Assembly (NCBI GenBank): GCA_000711775.1
Contig: ARYC01000828.1
Location: forward strand, 1 to 64,000
Length of the DNA: 64,000 bases
Source: Oxytricha trifallax
Lineage: Eukaryota > Ciliophora > Spirotrichea > Sporadotrichida > Oxytrichidae
Direction: 5' to 3'
In this document: piece after piece, positions 35,301 to 48,245 of the stretch
How positions within the stretch are numbered: the stretch's first letter is position 1
Layout of the letters: every line of letters starts with the position of its first letter
Notes under the pieces: generated by a model
Told to the model about the DNA's origin: nothing
Seen by the model: the letters and a program-made list of their open reading frames with translations, nothing else
Databases searched by the model: none
Program-made: the position numbers and the translations under genes

Positions 35301-38300
35301 AAAGCTTTTCAATTTTGGGGTATAACTTTCATAAGAAAAGGTATTTTTGATAAACAATCAAGATAATTATTCTTTATTTAAACTTATTAATTTTATTATT
35401 ATTAATATTGTATAAACTTATTTTATTTGTAAAATTAATTTATAATTAAAAATTATATAATTAAAATTGTAACAGTTAACTATATTCGAACCTAGACAAA
35501 ATGGTACTTGTTCGATAGAGAATTCAAAATCAGATGTATTTTACTATTGGTGGTACCCCTCTATAGCATTTCTGATAAGATGATTTTAATAATGGCAAAA
35601 AGAATTTACAAGTCAAATCTCCCAAAATTAATGTCCATTTATCTCGATCCAGGACTTCGATAAAGGGATACTGCACATAGTAAAGTCCAGCTAATCTTAA
35701 ATTCACTTTCAAACAAGTACCATATTGTCTAGGTTAGAATAAAATTAATTGCTATATGTTCCAACCGAGACAACCCCCTCCCACCCTAACTAGACCCCCC
35801 CCTCCCACCTCAACAACATCCCTATTCATATGAAAATTTTGATTCTCATGTCTATATCATTTTCCTTCATGACATCTTGATCTCATAATATTTTTTATTG
35901 ATAAAATATATCATTTTTTTTAAAAAAAATATTTTTCCAACAAATCAAAGCTACTCTTTATTAATTTTCTTATTTAACAACTTTACTACGTCCGTCATCT
36001 TTTTTATTGAGATGCTCCCATAGGAAATTAATTAAAAGTATATTTCCATTTTACTCGATAATATAATAAAAATTTATGAGCCAACAAACTCATATAACTT
36101 TATATTTTAAAAAAAGTTGTAATCACTTTATTAATCTATATTAGAAATATGATTGATTTTAATAATAAATTTTTTCCAATTTTCTATAATTATTACTAAT
36201 AACATTTTTATAGAAATTAATAGTTATGGAAAAAATTCATTTGAAAGAATATTAAAATAGAACCTATTTAAAAATTTTTATTATTTTCAAAATAACTATC
36301 TATAAATAAAGTAGTTGATTAGATTTAAATCAGTCCCTTTATAAACTTATTTTTATTATATGTTTAAGAAAGGTTATATATTAATATTCTTTCAAATGAA
36401 TTTTTTCCATAACTATTAATTTCTATAAAAATATTATCAGTAATAATTATAGAAAATTGGAAAAATTTATTATTAAAATCAATCATATTTCTAATATAGA
36501 TTAATAAAGTGATTACAACTTTTTTTTAAAATATAAAGTTATATGAGTTTGTTGGCTCATAAATTTTTATTATATTATCGAGTAAAATGGAAATATACTT
36601 TTAATTAATTTCCTATGGGAGCATCTCAATAAAAAAGATGACGGACGTAGTAAAGTTGTTAAATAAAAAAATTAATAAAGAGTAGCTTTGATTTGTTGGA
36701 AAAATATTTTTTTTAAAAAAAATGATATATTTTATCAATAAAAAATATTATGAGATTAAGATGTCATGAAGGAAAATGATATAGACATGAGAATCAAAAT
36801 TTTCATATGAATAAGGAAGTTGTTGAGGTGGGAGGGGGGTCTCGTTTTAGGCCTGGGAGGGGGTGGGAGGGGAGGGTCTCGGTTGGAACAGCTATAAATT
36901 TAATTAAATAATTTAAATTTAAATTCCAAATCAAATGTATTTCTACAATTGGTAAGATTTTCAAAAAAATAGGTGACCATATTAATTAATATAGCGTGAA
37001 AAAATTATAATGCAATTTATATACTATAAATGAAAGCATCTTATAAATTAAAAATATAAATCATGATTTTTTTAAATTCTAAGAAATAATTAAAGTTTGA
37101 CTAACATAATGTAATGTTTACAATTTTGTATTTATTAGGTTAATTTATTAAGTGAACATTAGTTGTCTAAAAACTACTCATTAATAATTCTATAAATATA
37201 TTGAGTAATAAGTATTGATATATTTTTTATAATATATTTGTAATTAATAGGTTGCTACTGTTATTTTGATTATAGCTTAATCTTAAAACTTCTATAGTTA
37301 GATTATAACAATGTAGTTTAAAAATTAATCAATAAAACTAAAACCATAGAGCTTTTATGATAAAATGAAGAATAATTTATTCACTTATGATCTTGCTAAT
37401 ACTCTAACTTATATAAAACGTGAAAATTAATAAATAAATTTATAAGAATAAATCAATAATCAAGTTAATATAGAAAAAAATGTAGTCAAATCGAGAAAAG
37501 TTGGGCAATATTTCTCGATTGCCTTACAAAAAAATAAATAAAACTAGTAATTTCTAATTAAGTTATTTAAAATAAATGTAAGTTACTGTATTATTTCTTA
37601 AAATTCTTCGAATATTTAAAATTTTTACCAAATAATAAAACTGTGAATTAAAATCACACAAAAACTCATTACTCTGTCTTTCTTTTACTAAATGAAGAGA
37701 AATTCGGTCTCGCAAATAATCATAAATTGAGCTTATTTGGGACTGTGTACTAAATCAACAATTAGATACTAAAGCTTTTCAGAAAGCATACCTTTTCTCT
37801 AAAGATGACATTAACTGTAACATGTCAATTATGTATTTTTTATACCTATTTTGAAGCACTGGTTTTTTATTGATCTGTACATGCCAGAACTTATATGTAT
37901 TTTATTATAATGTAACTTAGATCCCTCCTTTTCTCAACTTTATCATAACTATGATATTTTATGAATATCTTGCAAGATTTTTCTATAAATTCACAAATCA
38001 CATATAAATATTCCCTCTCTAAACATTGATTTTAATCATTCTTAGAATTCATCAGAGATTTTATCATTAGAAACTCCTTACCTAATTTTATAGTATGTAT
38101 ACATTATTACGACTTCGTAAGATTATAATATTTGTTCACATCGTTTTTTATCGTTTTATTCCACATTTTAAATACTTTCAAGTCTCCTTGGAAATTTATG
38201 GACCATTTATAGTCATATATGTTATTAATTGAATTCTCCGATGAATAATTATAAATATATATCCTTTAATGACCTCCATCTCTTTTTTATCATTGCCTAT

Positions 38301-39622
38301 AGGAATATCTTGAGAGTTTTGCATCTTTCTTTTTTTTAAATATATAAATTTTTAATTTTGTTGTGATTTTTATTGCACTTAGTTTCTTGTGTCACATCGT
38401 TGTAAGAACTACTTTAAACTAGCTCGTTCTTGAGCTACATTATCATATTTTTGGATTACTAAATATATTTAAAATTTATAACGGAAGCCAGTAAACTTAT
38501 CGTCGACCTAATTTTCTAAAAAAGCATTTTTAAACATTTAATAAATTTGATAATACAATATTTAGAAAATACATTTGAATTTGGAGAATTAAATAAAATT
38601 AATAAATTAAATCATTAAATATGTGGCAATTAACTTTCTAGAATCCTAGATAATATGGTAGTATTGTGTTGTTCGATAGAAAATTTAAAATTTGTTGGAC
38701 TTTACTATTGACGGTATCTCTCTATCGCATCCCAGAAGTGAGAATAATCGACTTTAATTTTGGGTGATTTGTTTTGTTCTCCAAAATTAAAGTCGATTAT
38801 TCTCACTTCTGGGATGCGATAGAGAGATACCGTCAATAGTAAAGTCCAACAAATTTTAAATTTTCTATCGAACAACACAATACTACCATATTATCTAGGA
38901 TTCTAGAAAGTTAATTGCCACATATTTAATGATTTAATTTATTAATTTTATTTAATTCTCCAAATTCAAATGTATTTTCTAAATATTGTATTATCAAATT
39001 ATGTTCTGTTTTTAGTTGATTGGTCCTTAGCCCTGCAATAAAATATAACGCCATTTATTAATCTTATACTAATATATTGATATAGACTGTAAAAGTGTTT
39101 TTATTTAAATAAATAGCGTTATTTAAATAATTATAAATCTTATATTATAAATCATGAATAATCAAACTCCAAAACTTATTAATCAGATGTCTTAGTGATA
39201 TGATTCAAAAGTAATAGCTAAGGATATTTCTAGGTTAAAAAAAATTAGGCAAATTTAAAAAACGAGGAATATAATTTAGAGTCTATTTATGATGATATAT
39301 ATATAGAGATTTTATGTTTTGTTTTGATATTGTTTGAATATTAATATAGAAAAAGTCTCAAATCCTAAATTATAAAGCAATTGCTACATTCTCGCATAAG
39401 AAACATAAAATGCTAGGTATTACTGCTTGTTAGCTTTTTAGCAATTCATTATTAGTACTTGATAAAATAAAGCATGAATAAAGTACTAAAAATAATCTAT
39501 CAGGTTAAAATTAATCACTTCTGCATCTCTTCAAAAATTTAAATACTTACCATATTTCTCCCTAGATTAGCGAGCCAAATATTTCATCGCTAATTTCCTG
39601 ACATGGACATTATAAACTATCG

Positions 39623-39715
<93 letters not shown>

Positions 39716-42700
39716 AATTTTATTACTTTCAAGACTCTCACATGAGTGAAGAGAGTGATTAAATTTTAAAGAGCCATTTTATTGTAATAATATAAATTAT
39801 TTTGATGATTTTATGCAAGGGTAGTTGATAATAAAATAAATTCAAACAAGCTAAATGAAGCTGTGTTCACCTTCAACATTTTTAATATGTGCAGGTTTAA
39901 GAAGTACCACAATGTCAAAGGTTATAAATAAGCATAAGGTTCTTTCTCATACAATTTTATTAGTTATTTTATAAGGATTTAGCTTTAAAAGTTATGTCAT
40001 TCATCCTCTCTTTATTGAACTAGAGTAGCATATAGAATTTCTAATGAACTAAGAATAAAAATATATAGAGATAGAATGAAAATGAATATCATGTTTTTTG
40101 GTAAGGTAAAATTTTCGTTTTATAAGTCATTATGAATTTTAATAATCAACCTGAAGTGATATATAATTAAGATCTTAGATTTATTGAGTTAATTATTTTG
40201 TTGCCTTATAGTGCTTTAATCTCTCACATTCTCGTCCTCTCTCTTCCGGCGCTGTAAATATAGTAATCTTTCGTAATCTCCATCAGTTCCATCCGATTTT
40301 GTGCTTTAGTGATTGTCTGTACAGTAACCATGCTGAATCGGCTCATTTTTAGTAGCATTCCGTAGGTTCTGAAGCATCTTCGCGAATTTTGTCAGCATCG
40401 GTTGTTCCCTCTCCCACAGTATATACTGTGTATCAGTAGGTACAACCTGTAAAAAACACTTACTTTCGAGTAAAAAATTTTCAAATATGGGTGAATGTAG
40501 AAATCATCAATCAACGAAGAATTAGGTTTGGACAAGAATGAATAAAGTTTAGCTAAAAATGAATTCTCTTTGGAGAAAAGTTACTTACCTAAACTTTATT
40601 CATTCTTGTCCAAACCTAATTCTTCGTTGATTGATGATTTCTACATTCACCCATATTTGAAAATTTTTTACTCGAAAGTAAGTGTTTTTTACAGGTTGTA
40701 CCTACTGATACACAGTATATACTGTGGGAGAGGGAACAACCGATGCTGACAAAATTCGCGAAGATGCTTCAGAACCTACGGAATGCTACTAAAAATGAGC
40801 CGATTCAGCATGGTTACTGTACAGACAATCACTAAAGCACAAAATCGGATGGAACTGATGGAGATTACGAAAGATTACTATATTTACAGCGCGGGAAGAG
40901 AGAGGACGAGAATGTGAGAGATTAAAGCACTATAAGGCAACAAAATAATTAACTCAATAAATCTAAGATCTTAATTATATATCACTTCAGGTTGATTATT
41001 AAAATTCATAATGACTTATAAAACGAAAATTTTACCTTAACACTTTGTAAGAAATCTAAGGAGTCTAATAATAAAGCTTTGGAAAAGTTAAACATAACTC
41101 CTGTTTATAACGTTCTTTATACCCCATAATATAATGGAGCCGAATTTTACTTAAGTTAAATTAAGACTCACAACATGAAACAGCTCTATCACCTTATGAA
41201 TGACTTGATCTATCAATTTAGTAGCTTAATTCAAAGAATCTAAGAGAGAGAAAAATAAATATATAGCAATAACCTATGCGAGAGATGGAAGAATGAATTT
41301 TTATAAATAGATTTTAGATTTAAATGAATGAAAAATATCACATATCTAATGAACTCTTAAGTTAATTTCGTTTCTTTTTTTTTCTTCTCTTTGTTTAATT
41401 ATGTTCAGAATTTTTTTCTTTGAACAGTACCAGCATCGATATTCAATTTATCTTGCTTATATTACAAGCTTATTGATCACTATATGTAGAGTCTGTCATT
41501 TTCTCTCATTTTATTGGCATTTTTTTTCATCAACAAAAAATTATAGGTTTCGATTTCTTATAAAGCTATAAATAAAAGCTTATTAAATGGTAATGATCCT
41601 TCATAAGTTCCAGGCTTACTTATTAGAATACCATGCTTCTTTAATCATAAAAAAATAGAATAGCTTTTCTTGTGAGATTCGAACGTTTTCTCTTCTTACA
41701 CCAATAAAACTTCAACTATACCTTTTCAAACCAAATAACAAAAAGATAAAATTTAGGGGATTTGGGGTTTTAATTAGTAAGTCGTTTTTAGTCCTTTTAA
41801 AAGTAAGGAATTTTACATTGCACAAATAAACTCTAATGAAAAGAAAATAGAACATTAAATGGAATTATTTAAGTTTAAACCGGATTATTCATAAGCTAGA
41901 ATTCAAATTTAAACCCATGAAAATCACCCATCATGGATCTTTATAATGGAAGATCATGAAATTATGGTGATTTAATATGATTTAGAGAAGTAAGAGTAAG
42001 AAACAATCTTTAAAAATACCTTTGAGGGAGATCCTTGGCAGCGATTAAAATATTTCATCTTTCTTAATGATTCATTCTCCTACATTTTTGAAGATTCATT
42101 CAGAAAGGCTACATTTTACGAGCAGAGTTTTGATTTGAGCTAAAAAACAAATGAATATGATTTTAAAACTTAAAATTACCATATAGCTAATAAAGAAAGA
42201 ACATTACTTTTTGGATTCAAAGATAATTTGATTAATGCCTACGATTTAGTTAATAAATGCTTTATTGAAAGTCTATCATTTGTAATGCCAAAAAATGAGA
42301 GAGCAGCCTATTTAACTCTCATTGATAGCAAAAATTAGCTTGTAATAAAATTATAAGGTGAAATGTAAAAAGCTTACATATTAACAATTGCAAAGAGAAA
42401 TAGTAAGTGGTATTATGCTTCCAAAATAACTTTGAATTAATTTTCAGAAACAAGCTTTGATAGTAATTATTATAAAGAATTTAATGACAATGAAACATTT
42501 CAAACAAAACTGGTGAGAAATAGTAATAATGTAATTATAAAACTAAATAGTATATATGGTGAGACATATAATGATACCTATTATAAATTAGATGATTTCT
42601 TAAAAGATGGACTTTATTAGTAAAATCTTCCAATTTAAAGACTTGAGGTTGATTACTATAATCAAAAGTATTTTATTTTCTGCGATATTGATTAGAATCT

Positions 42701-45700
42701 TATTAGTTCTGTATAGTAATAATTTACTACTGATGACTTAAAGGATTTAATTAATCTTAGGACTCTAGATGATCTTTAAATTATTGATTGCTTAAAAAGA
42801 CAAGAGGATATTTCAAAATTTTTGATGCATTATCCTTAAATTGGAAACTTAATTTCACTAGTTGCTTTTAAACCAAGAGTTTTGTAATATTTGATCAAGC
42901 GTTTTGAGCTTTCAAACTAGAAATCACTGCCAATGCTAATGTTCTATGCTTAAGGATAATCACCTCTAGATAGAGTTACTCACAGCAACCAAATAAAGAG
43001 TACAATTTGCTTGGTAGAAATGTTGATAAAATTCCAAAATCATTATAGCTTTAATCATTTTGTTGATAAAGTTTTAATTTCTTTGATTGAGAAAAATATC
43101 AATCTCAATGAATACTTTGAGAGCAATTTGCCATTAATAAAGATAAACCATAAGAACTACCCGGACTTACATGTTGATGACAGTGAGCTTTTGCTAGGCC
43201 TAAGTGAGGTAAATATACCATATGACATCATTGACAGATACGATGAAATATTCTCTGAACATCTTGATCAGTCTGACATAAAATAATAGCAATAACCCAT
43301 AGAGTATTACTTGGTAAATCTACCATAAACTTTGACTTAAGAACCAAGAAGACTCATGGAAGTTTTGGCTGAAACTGAGTAAATGGAGCTTTTCGAAACT
43401 TTATCAATCCAATCTATTATTGCTAAAATAGATAAAATAGGGAGATTGAGAAATAAAGATAGTTAATAATAATGTAGGTAATCTTAACAGCCAGTAATTA
43501 GGAGTGTTTTTAATTCTAATTTGATTTAGATTTTAATATTAAACTAATAATTAATTTTTATTTGTAAATATACTAGTGGTCGAGTAGTCTGGTGGTCTGG
43601 CCAAGTTTTGAGTGGTCTATTTGTTTAGCCGGGTGTTTGACTTAGATCTTACTAGTGGGTCTTTCTCTATGTCTCTAGTTACAAGTTCAAGATTTTCAAG
43701 AATGTTCGTTCCGAATTTGTAGAAGTTAGTGTCTGGAAGATAAAAAACTGCAACAGCGGATTCATTGTTGAATTTGTCGCTGACAATCACAATGATGAAG
43801 TATTAATCTGCATCTACTTCTAGAATAGGTGCATCTTTAGCTTCAATACAGACTACTAAATCTCAGTTATACCACTATACCACAAAAATCCTGAAAGATC
43901 ACTCGACCACTAATATATATTAATTAATTTTTAGTTTAATATTAAAATCTAAATCAAATTAGAATTAGAAATCCTCCTAATTTTTGGCTATTAAGATTAC
44001 TTGCATTTTTATAAACTATTTGAATGTCTTAAATTTCCTATTTTTATTTATTTTAGTAATATTAATTTTAAGTGGAACAGTTATACAAAAACGTTCTTTT
44101 AAACTCAGTTCAATATATTCCTAATATTTTGCCTATCCTTTATGATTGAAGTTCTGTATACTTTAACATAAGTTGATAGAAGAAGCGACCCTATATTAGA
44201 TGAAAGAAATATGACAATTTTATACTCATTAAAAGGTGTCTCACTTTTGGTATTGATTTACTTTTTCGTCTATGAGATAAGACAATCCATTAAATAAGAA
44301 AACTACTTCTAAGAAATTTGGAATATTTTTGACTTCTCACTTATTCTTTCTTATAGTCTTTTAATTGGCCTTGAAGAATACTACCCATATGAAGATTTCA
44401 TAATTATAATCAAACTGGCGATAGTATTTTTAACATTTTTGAAGATAAACTTCTTTTTAGTAGTAATGAGTAATCTCAAATTAAATTTAACATATCACTG
44501 TTTAATACTAAAATCAAACCATCAATCTTAGTCGTGACGTAGAAGTATCTGAAGTGAGTTGACGTGGCAATCAATGACGTGGCAAGTCGTGAACTAGAAA
44601 ACTCCGAAAAACCACCTAGCCCCCCATTCCACATTTCCCTGTACCGAGATGTAAAATCAGAGATAAGAGCCTAGCGAACTAGGAGTATCCCCCACAGAGC
44701 TCGTAGAGATCTGCTTCCAGTAAACAATTAAAGGGGAGTCTGGAGAAAACGCTTACCAGGTTCCACCGCTGCTGAGATAGTAGTCTCTGTCCTTTCGCTG
44801 TGGTAGCCTCATTAACCCGACCTGGTGTGGGAGAAAAATCATTATCGTTGGCTTCTATGGTTCTCATCGTCTCACTTTTGAAGGTTGAGCACCACCTTCT
44901 TCCTGCTCCCTATTACCTAGGAAACTGAACTCACGCCAGGAAGCTCATCTAATGCAGGGAAATCCTTACCATGCAGACGACTCGAGGAGTCTAGGATCTG
45001 ACAGATTGAACTCCGCCGACTGGCCCCTAATGCGGTGAACCCAGCAACCCCCTGCCTACCCTCAGCAGGCCTTAGTGTAGTAGAAAGCTCTATTAGAAAG
45101 TCTCCAGCCTCGGGCCCCTGTGGGTCACCCTATCCTTATAACTTTCTAATTTAATATTTTTATAAACTTCTTTTTGAGAATCTACGATGGGTTTAGTTTC
45201 TTGGTTTCAATGATGGCAGCAGTGTTTGTAGATCTGAAGTACTTCATTGGTTTTTTCTTAATTTTTATCATCGAATTTGGCCTCATATTCGCTATATTAT
45301 TTGATGCTATAAGTATTGATGAGTACTCAGGAATTGGCATATTCGCATATCTAATGATGGCTTTCTAGGGGAAATTTAATGTCAGTGGAAATATTTTTTG
45401 AAACCTAAGTAGTTGTCAAATTTTTTCCACAAAAATCCTCAACATCCTAAATTGGTAAATTATTATTCCTTGCTAATTTGTTCAGATCTAGTCAACCTAC
45501 CCTCAACCATTTTTTATTATAATTTTTACTTATATGGTTCTGAATAGAACTCATTCATGACATTTATATCATATAAATTATAATATTTTTTAAATCTCAT
45601 AGGATTTTTCAAAATAATCCTTCATGCGGAAGATATTTGCTATAATAAAGATAACGAAATAAGTTTCATTGATATAAATGAACATTTTTAATGTATTTAA

Positions 45701-46835
45701 TAATATTTGGTAATAGGGAATTTCGAGTTAACGATGGCATGGGGGTCGATGCTATGCTGACAAACTGGTTTAAGAAATATTTCCTGACATTGAATATTTG
45801 AATTATTAAACAGGATAAATTTCGTATTTCAGAATTAATTTCAATGCTGAAAACTAGCTAACTAATTAATAATCTTTGAATTTATAAACATTCATTTTTT
45901 ATAGCTTATTTAGTTATCTTAATTGTGGGGAATATCTGTCACATGCTCAGACATTTTATAATAACTTCAAAAATTCGAAAAGTAGTGTGAAGAGTTTGAT
46001 TCAGAATATGAAAAGGAACATTTATTATAAAATGACAATTTAATAGGGTAGGTTGACTGGATCTGAAAATAATAATTATTGACTTTATACCTATTTATGA
46101 TTCAAGTTATTTTAGGGAAAAATTGACATGAATTTAGGATATAGAAAAAATTTATGCCCTAAATAAAATCACCCTCCTTTCAGAACTTCATCCGTAGATT
46201 TCAACGTGGATTCCTACAAGGATCAATCTTCAGCACTAGTGATAATATCATGGGGAGTTTGGATTATTGCTGTTATGTTGCTTAATGTCATGTTTATGAA
46301 TTTCATTATTGCCGTTATTTCTGAATCATATGAGAAGGTTATGCAGAAATTAGTAGCTGAGAGCTACAAAGTAAAGGTCCAAATGATTGTTGAGAGAGAA
46401 TTGCATTTCTCTAAAGAGGAGCTTACATCTGAAAAATATTTCCCAAGGTATTTGCTATTAAGAAGACCAGTTTCAAGTTCTGATAGTGAAAGTGGAGAGT
46501 GGCAAGGTTTTGTTAAAGATATTAAGAATACAATTAAAACTACAACTACAAAACAAAAGCAAGACTTCTAATAAGAGATTTCATCTTAATGCTAAAAGTT
46601 ACAAGATCAAGTAAACACTAATATTAAAGAAAGTAACTAAGTAGTCTTATAAACTTTAAATTAGTAATTATAAAATCAAGACTCCAAAATGGAACAGATT
46701 AATAAGTAATAGACTGATAAAATTGAACAGCTTAATAAGCAGTTGACTAACTTTATTAGTGACCAACAGTAATAAAATGCAGCCATATTGCAATTGCTCT
46801 AGAATATCAAACCTTAAGAAATTAAGTAAGATTGA
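32385..46835 (+). CDS. channel with beta-propeller-like N-terminus and TRP-like six-TM C-terminus, split germline gene
   Basis: Islands: 32385-32600 and about 32930-33228 (FLVLNDGQIVVMISKQTLYF, KTWNAKFLKKVEFQL); 34480-35410 (RSFSGESFIGLFCNKSY, QVTLLMVDIISFKIVNLLTL), looking like WD/propeller strands; 41930-43470 (RLKYFIFLNDSFSYIFEDSF, LGLSEVNIPYDIIDRYDEIF). The channel part is S1 NIFLIFCLSFMIEVLYTL, S3 IWNIFDFSLILSYSLLIGL and S4 KLAIVFLTFLKINFF (44078-44458). S5 is KYFIGFFLIFIIEFGLIFAI (45176-45369), followed by a small island at 45718-45800. S6 is VMLLNVMFMNFIIAVISESY (46201 on), with a Gln-rich coiled tail. TGA stop at 46833. Long WD-plus-ion-transport proteins are known in ciliates. I saw no in-frame TGA or slip in the 41.9-46.8 kb islands. 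The true 5' end is not found. Confidence 0.75.
33491..34374. repeat. foldback element with 354-bp arms, in an IES
   Basis: The arms 33491-33844 and 34021-34374 look identical over their whole length as inverted copies; the 176-bp spacer is AT-rich. No ORF and no match to the P or Q boxes. It separates two islands of the propeller-channel gene. Confidence 0.8.
35440..36956. repeat. family P foldback element (copy P2) split by a Q element
   Basis: The left part (35463-35757) has the P boxes: CAGTTAACTATATTCGAACC, GGTGGTACCCCTCTATAGC, and the inverse arm. The right terminal box (CCAAATCAAATGTATTTCTA) reappears only at 36925-36950, after the Q element. This copy is more diverged than P1 and P4. 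Confidence 0.65.
35758..36889. repeat. family Q foldback element with C/G-tract ends
   Basis: A 1.13-kb palindrome: GTTCCAACCGAGACAACC plus CCCTCCCACCC tracts at the left, the exact inverse (GGGAGGGG...CTCGGTTGGAAC) at the right, arms of about 540 bp, short loop near 36310-36335. It is homologous in layout and in part of its sequence (CTTCATGACATCT region) to the outer element at 48246-49825. It is inserted in a P element. Confidence 0.7.
37430..38324 (-). pseudogene. antisense coding-like remnant inside the large IES
   Basis: Minus strand, from an ATG at 38324: MQNSQDIPIGNDKKEMEVIK, then in shifted frames YDYKWSINFQGDLKVFKMWN, HVQINKKPVLQNRYKKYIID and LIVDLVHSPKQAQFMIICET. Composition is protein-like and TAA/TAG fall as Gln, but several frame changes and TGAs break it. 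No family recognised. It is a decayed gene or MDSs of another locus embedded in this IES. Confidence 0.35.
38545..38999. repeat. family P foldback element (copy P3)
   Basis: A 455-bp palindrome, arms about 215 bp. Boxes in order: CAATATTTAGAAAATACATTTG, GTGGCAATTAACTTTCTAG, GACTTTACTATTGACGGTA, TCTCTCTATCGCATCCC, GATTATTCTCACTTC around an AT loop. The box order is the same as in P1 and P4. No ORF. Confidence 0.8.
39625..39711. repeat. (TA)n microsatellite
   Basis: An uninterrupted run of about 43 TA units inside the decayed TBE F transposase. A shorter TA run lies at 12815-12838. Confidence 0.95.
40105..41036. mobile_element. 932-bp foldback element inserted in TBE F
   Basis: It starts GGTAAAATTTTCGTTTTATAA and ends with the exact inverse. 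Arms of about 447 bp (40105-40552, 40592-41036) are nearly identical, loop about 39 bp. The arms are less AT-rich than the surroundings and carry no shared ORF. It interrupts the transposase code of TBE F, so it is younger than the TBE. Confidence 0.8.
43475..44001. mobile_element. inverted-repeat element in an IES, with antisense coding-like core
   Basis: About 100-bp inverted repeats (GTAGGTAATCTTAACAGCC and GATTTAGATTTTAATATTAA at both sides; inner box TAGTGGTCGAGT) flank a 300-bp core. On the minus strand (about 43865-43600) the core reads CIEAKDAPILEVDADQYFII and AVAVFYLPDTNFYKFGTN, a protein-like frame of about 90 codons without TGA. It separates two islands of the propeller-channel gene. 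I do not recognise the protein. Confidence 0.6.
44445..45175. other. IES with 14-bp pointer containing repeat R2
   Basis: The pointer ATAAACTTCTTTTT occurs at 44445-44458 and 45162-45175. Removing one copy plus the intervening DNA joins FLKINFF to LRIYDGFSF in frame within S4-S5 of the channel. The IES is filled mostly by the dispersed repeat R2. Confidence 0.85.
44496..45156 (+). repeat. dispersed 660-bp repeat, copy R2
   Basis: Second copy of the repeat at 10620-11277, same orientation. The minus-strand open frame at 44679-44867 (ANDNDFSPTPGRVNEATT) does not stay open in copy R1 at equal length, so I do not call it a gene. Confidence 0.65.
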
Positions 46836-47076
46836 TGATATTTATTTTAACTAAAATATAATAAGTGATAGTTCTATAAAATGAGTTTTTCTCTTAAACA
46901 GTTGAAACCGATTGTTTATGGGTTTTTATCATTACAATACTTAATAATTTATGTCATAATATTTTTAATTTATTTCACAATATTTTACTAATAACACTTT
47001 TTATTTAATTGGGGTTCATTTACCTAATTTCATTCAGTCAATAGGAAATCCTTCAACTTGCCTCTTTAGTTATAGC

Positions 47077-48050
47077 ATGAATGCCTTGAAAACAAGGTTT
47101 AAGCAAATAATTAAGATAAGCAGGAGCTTTGAAGCAATATATGATAGATTAAGGATATATATATATAGTAACCGTAAAAGGTTTGGAAATTTTTCTAAAA
47201 CAATTTTTATATATTTAAAACACAGAATGTTCAATCAAAATTCTGAGAGATTTATGGTTTTAGATTTATTGTTGTTGAATTACCATTTTACCTTAAACAT
47301 TTCAAAAAAATAATGCAAATGCAAATTTGTAAAAAATTGATGAAGATGTTGGCGAAATGTGTCAATCAAATTTACAAATATTGGCTTAAGCCAAAAACTT
47401 CATTGTTAAATAAAATAAATTTATTTTGAAATGGGGATATTTGATTTAACTATGTAGATGTTTGAAGATTTAGCGGATCAATATAAATATCCTATGGATG
47501 ATGTAAAAATTCGATAAATCAACTGTAATTAGAACATCAAGAACTCAACGCCATCTAGATGATGATATTCTTACAAATAAGGCATAGATATTTAGGAAAT
47601 ACTATAAATATTTAATACTTTCTAAACACTCTAGCATATTAAGATTCGCAATATTAACTAAGCATATTAAAAGTCCTTGATTATATCAAAAATTAAATCC
47701 CTCTTAAACATACTCCTTAGAAAAGTTCTAATGAAATAATAATATTTTAACTTCAAAGCGCTTGAGTATTTGATTGTTTGTCAACTAAACAATTTTACAA
47801 TTAGATCCTACTTTTCCTAAGCCCAAATGTTGCCTGTTTATGAAGAAAAAAAATGATTTTAAAATTATAACTTTAGTAGTTGCATTATATTTGATTAGTT
47901 TAAAAAGAATCTCTTTTTTAAGCACAAACTATATCATCTAAATGAGTAAAGTAGTCTACTACATTTGTATTTGAGGGATTGAATTCCTATCAATATTCTG
48001 TTAATTTCCATTCTCTTAATTGAGAAGTTAGGGAAGTATTAATCCTATTA
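47077..48050 (+). pseudogene. coding-like remnants, unknown
   Basis: Frames MNALKTRFKQIIKISRSFEA (47077-47342), MFEDLADQYKYPMDDVKIRQ (47458 on) and NFKALEYLIVCQLNNFTIRS (about 47700-47850) look protein-like with TAA/TAG as Gln but are broken by TGAs and frame changes. No family recognised. It lies just downstream of the channel gene on the same strand. Confidence 0.3.
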
Positions 48051-48245
48051 ACTTTTCTTTAATTTAATGTGAAAAATAAGAATTAGATAGTGCTTAGATA
48101 TTCTCGATAAGTTAATGGTAGTTACAGATTAAATAAAAACAATTTTTTATAACTCCATACAATAAGTAAAATTTATAATCAATTAATTATAAATTAATAA
48201 ACAAATTGTTCATGCTTATTAATAAAAATTAATTAAAAGATAAAT

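Larger units (their letters stand above)
39265..41330 (+). pseudogene. TBE F transposase remnant
   Basis: Matches to other TBE transposases are seen before the foldback (region after NLESIYDD-like start; HAEAVFTFNIF-like part near 39850) and after it (ITPVYNVLYTPQYNGAEFYL, MKQLYHLMNDLIYQF at 41090-41220). Many changes; clearly non-functional. Confidence 0.7.
39163..41771 (+). mobile_element. TBE copy F, old and decayed
   Basis: The ends CAAACTCCAAAACTT and GGGATTTGGGGTTTT are degraded TBE termini, flanked by AAT (39160-39162 and 41772-41774). Inside are a decayed transposase (+) and remains of the 22K gene (-, about 41340-41740); the 57K gene is missing. Later insertions: a (TA)n tract and a 932-bp foldback element. 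Confidence 0.75.

Noticed and set aside
44679-44867. 62-codon minus-strand frame in repeat R2
   Set aside because: It does not stay equally open in copy R1; treated as chance in a dispersed repeat.
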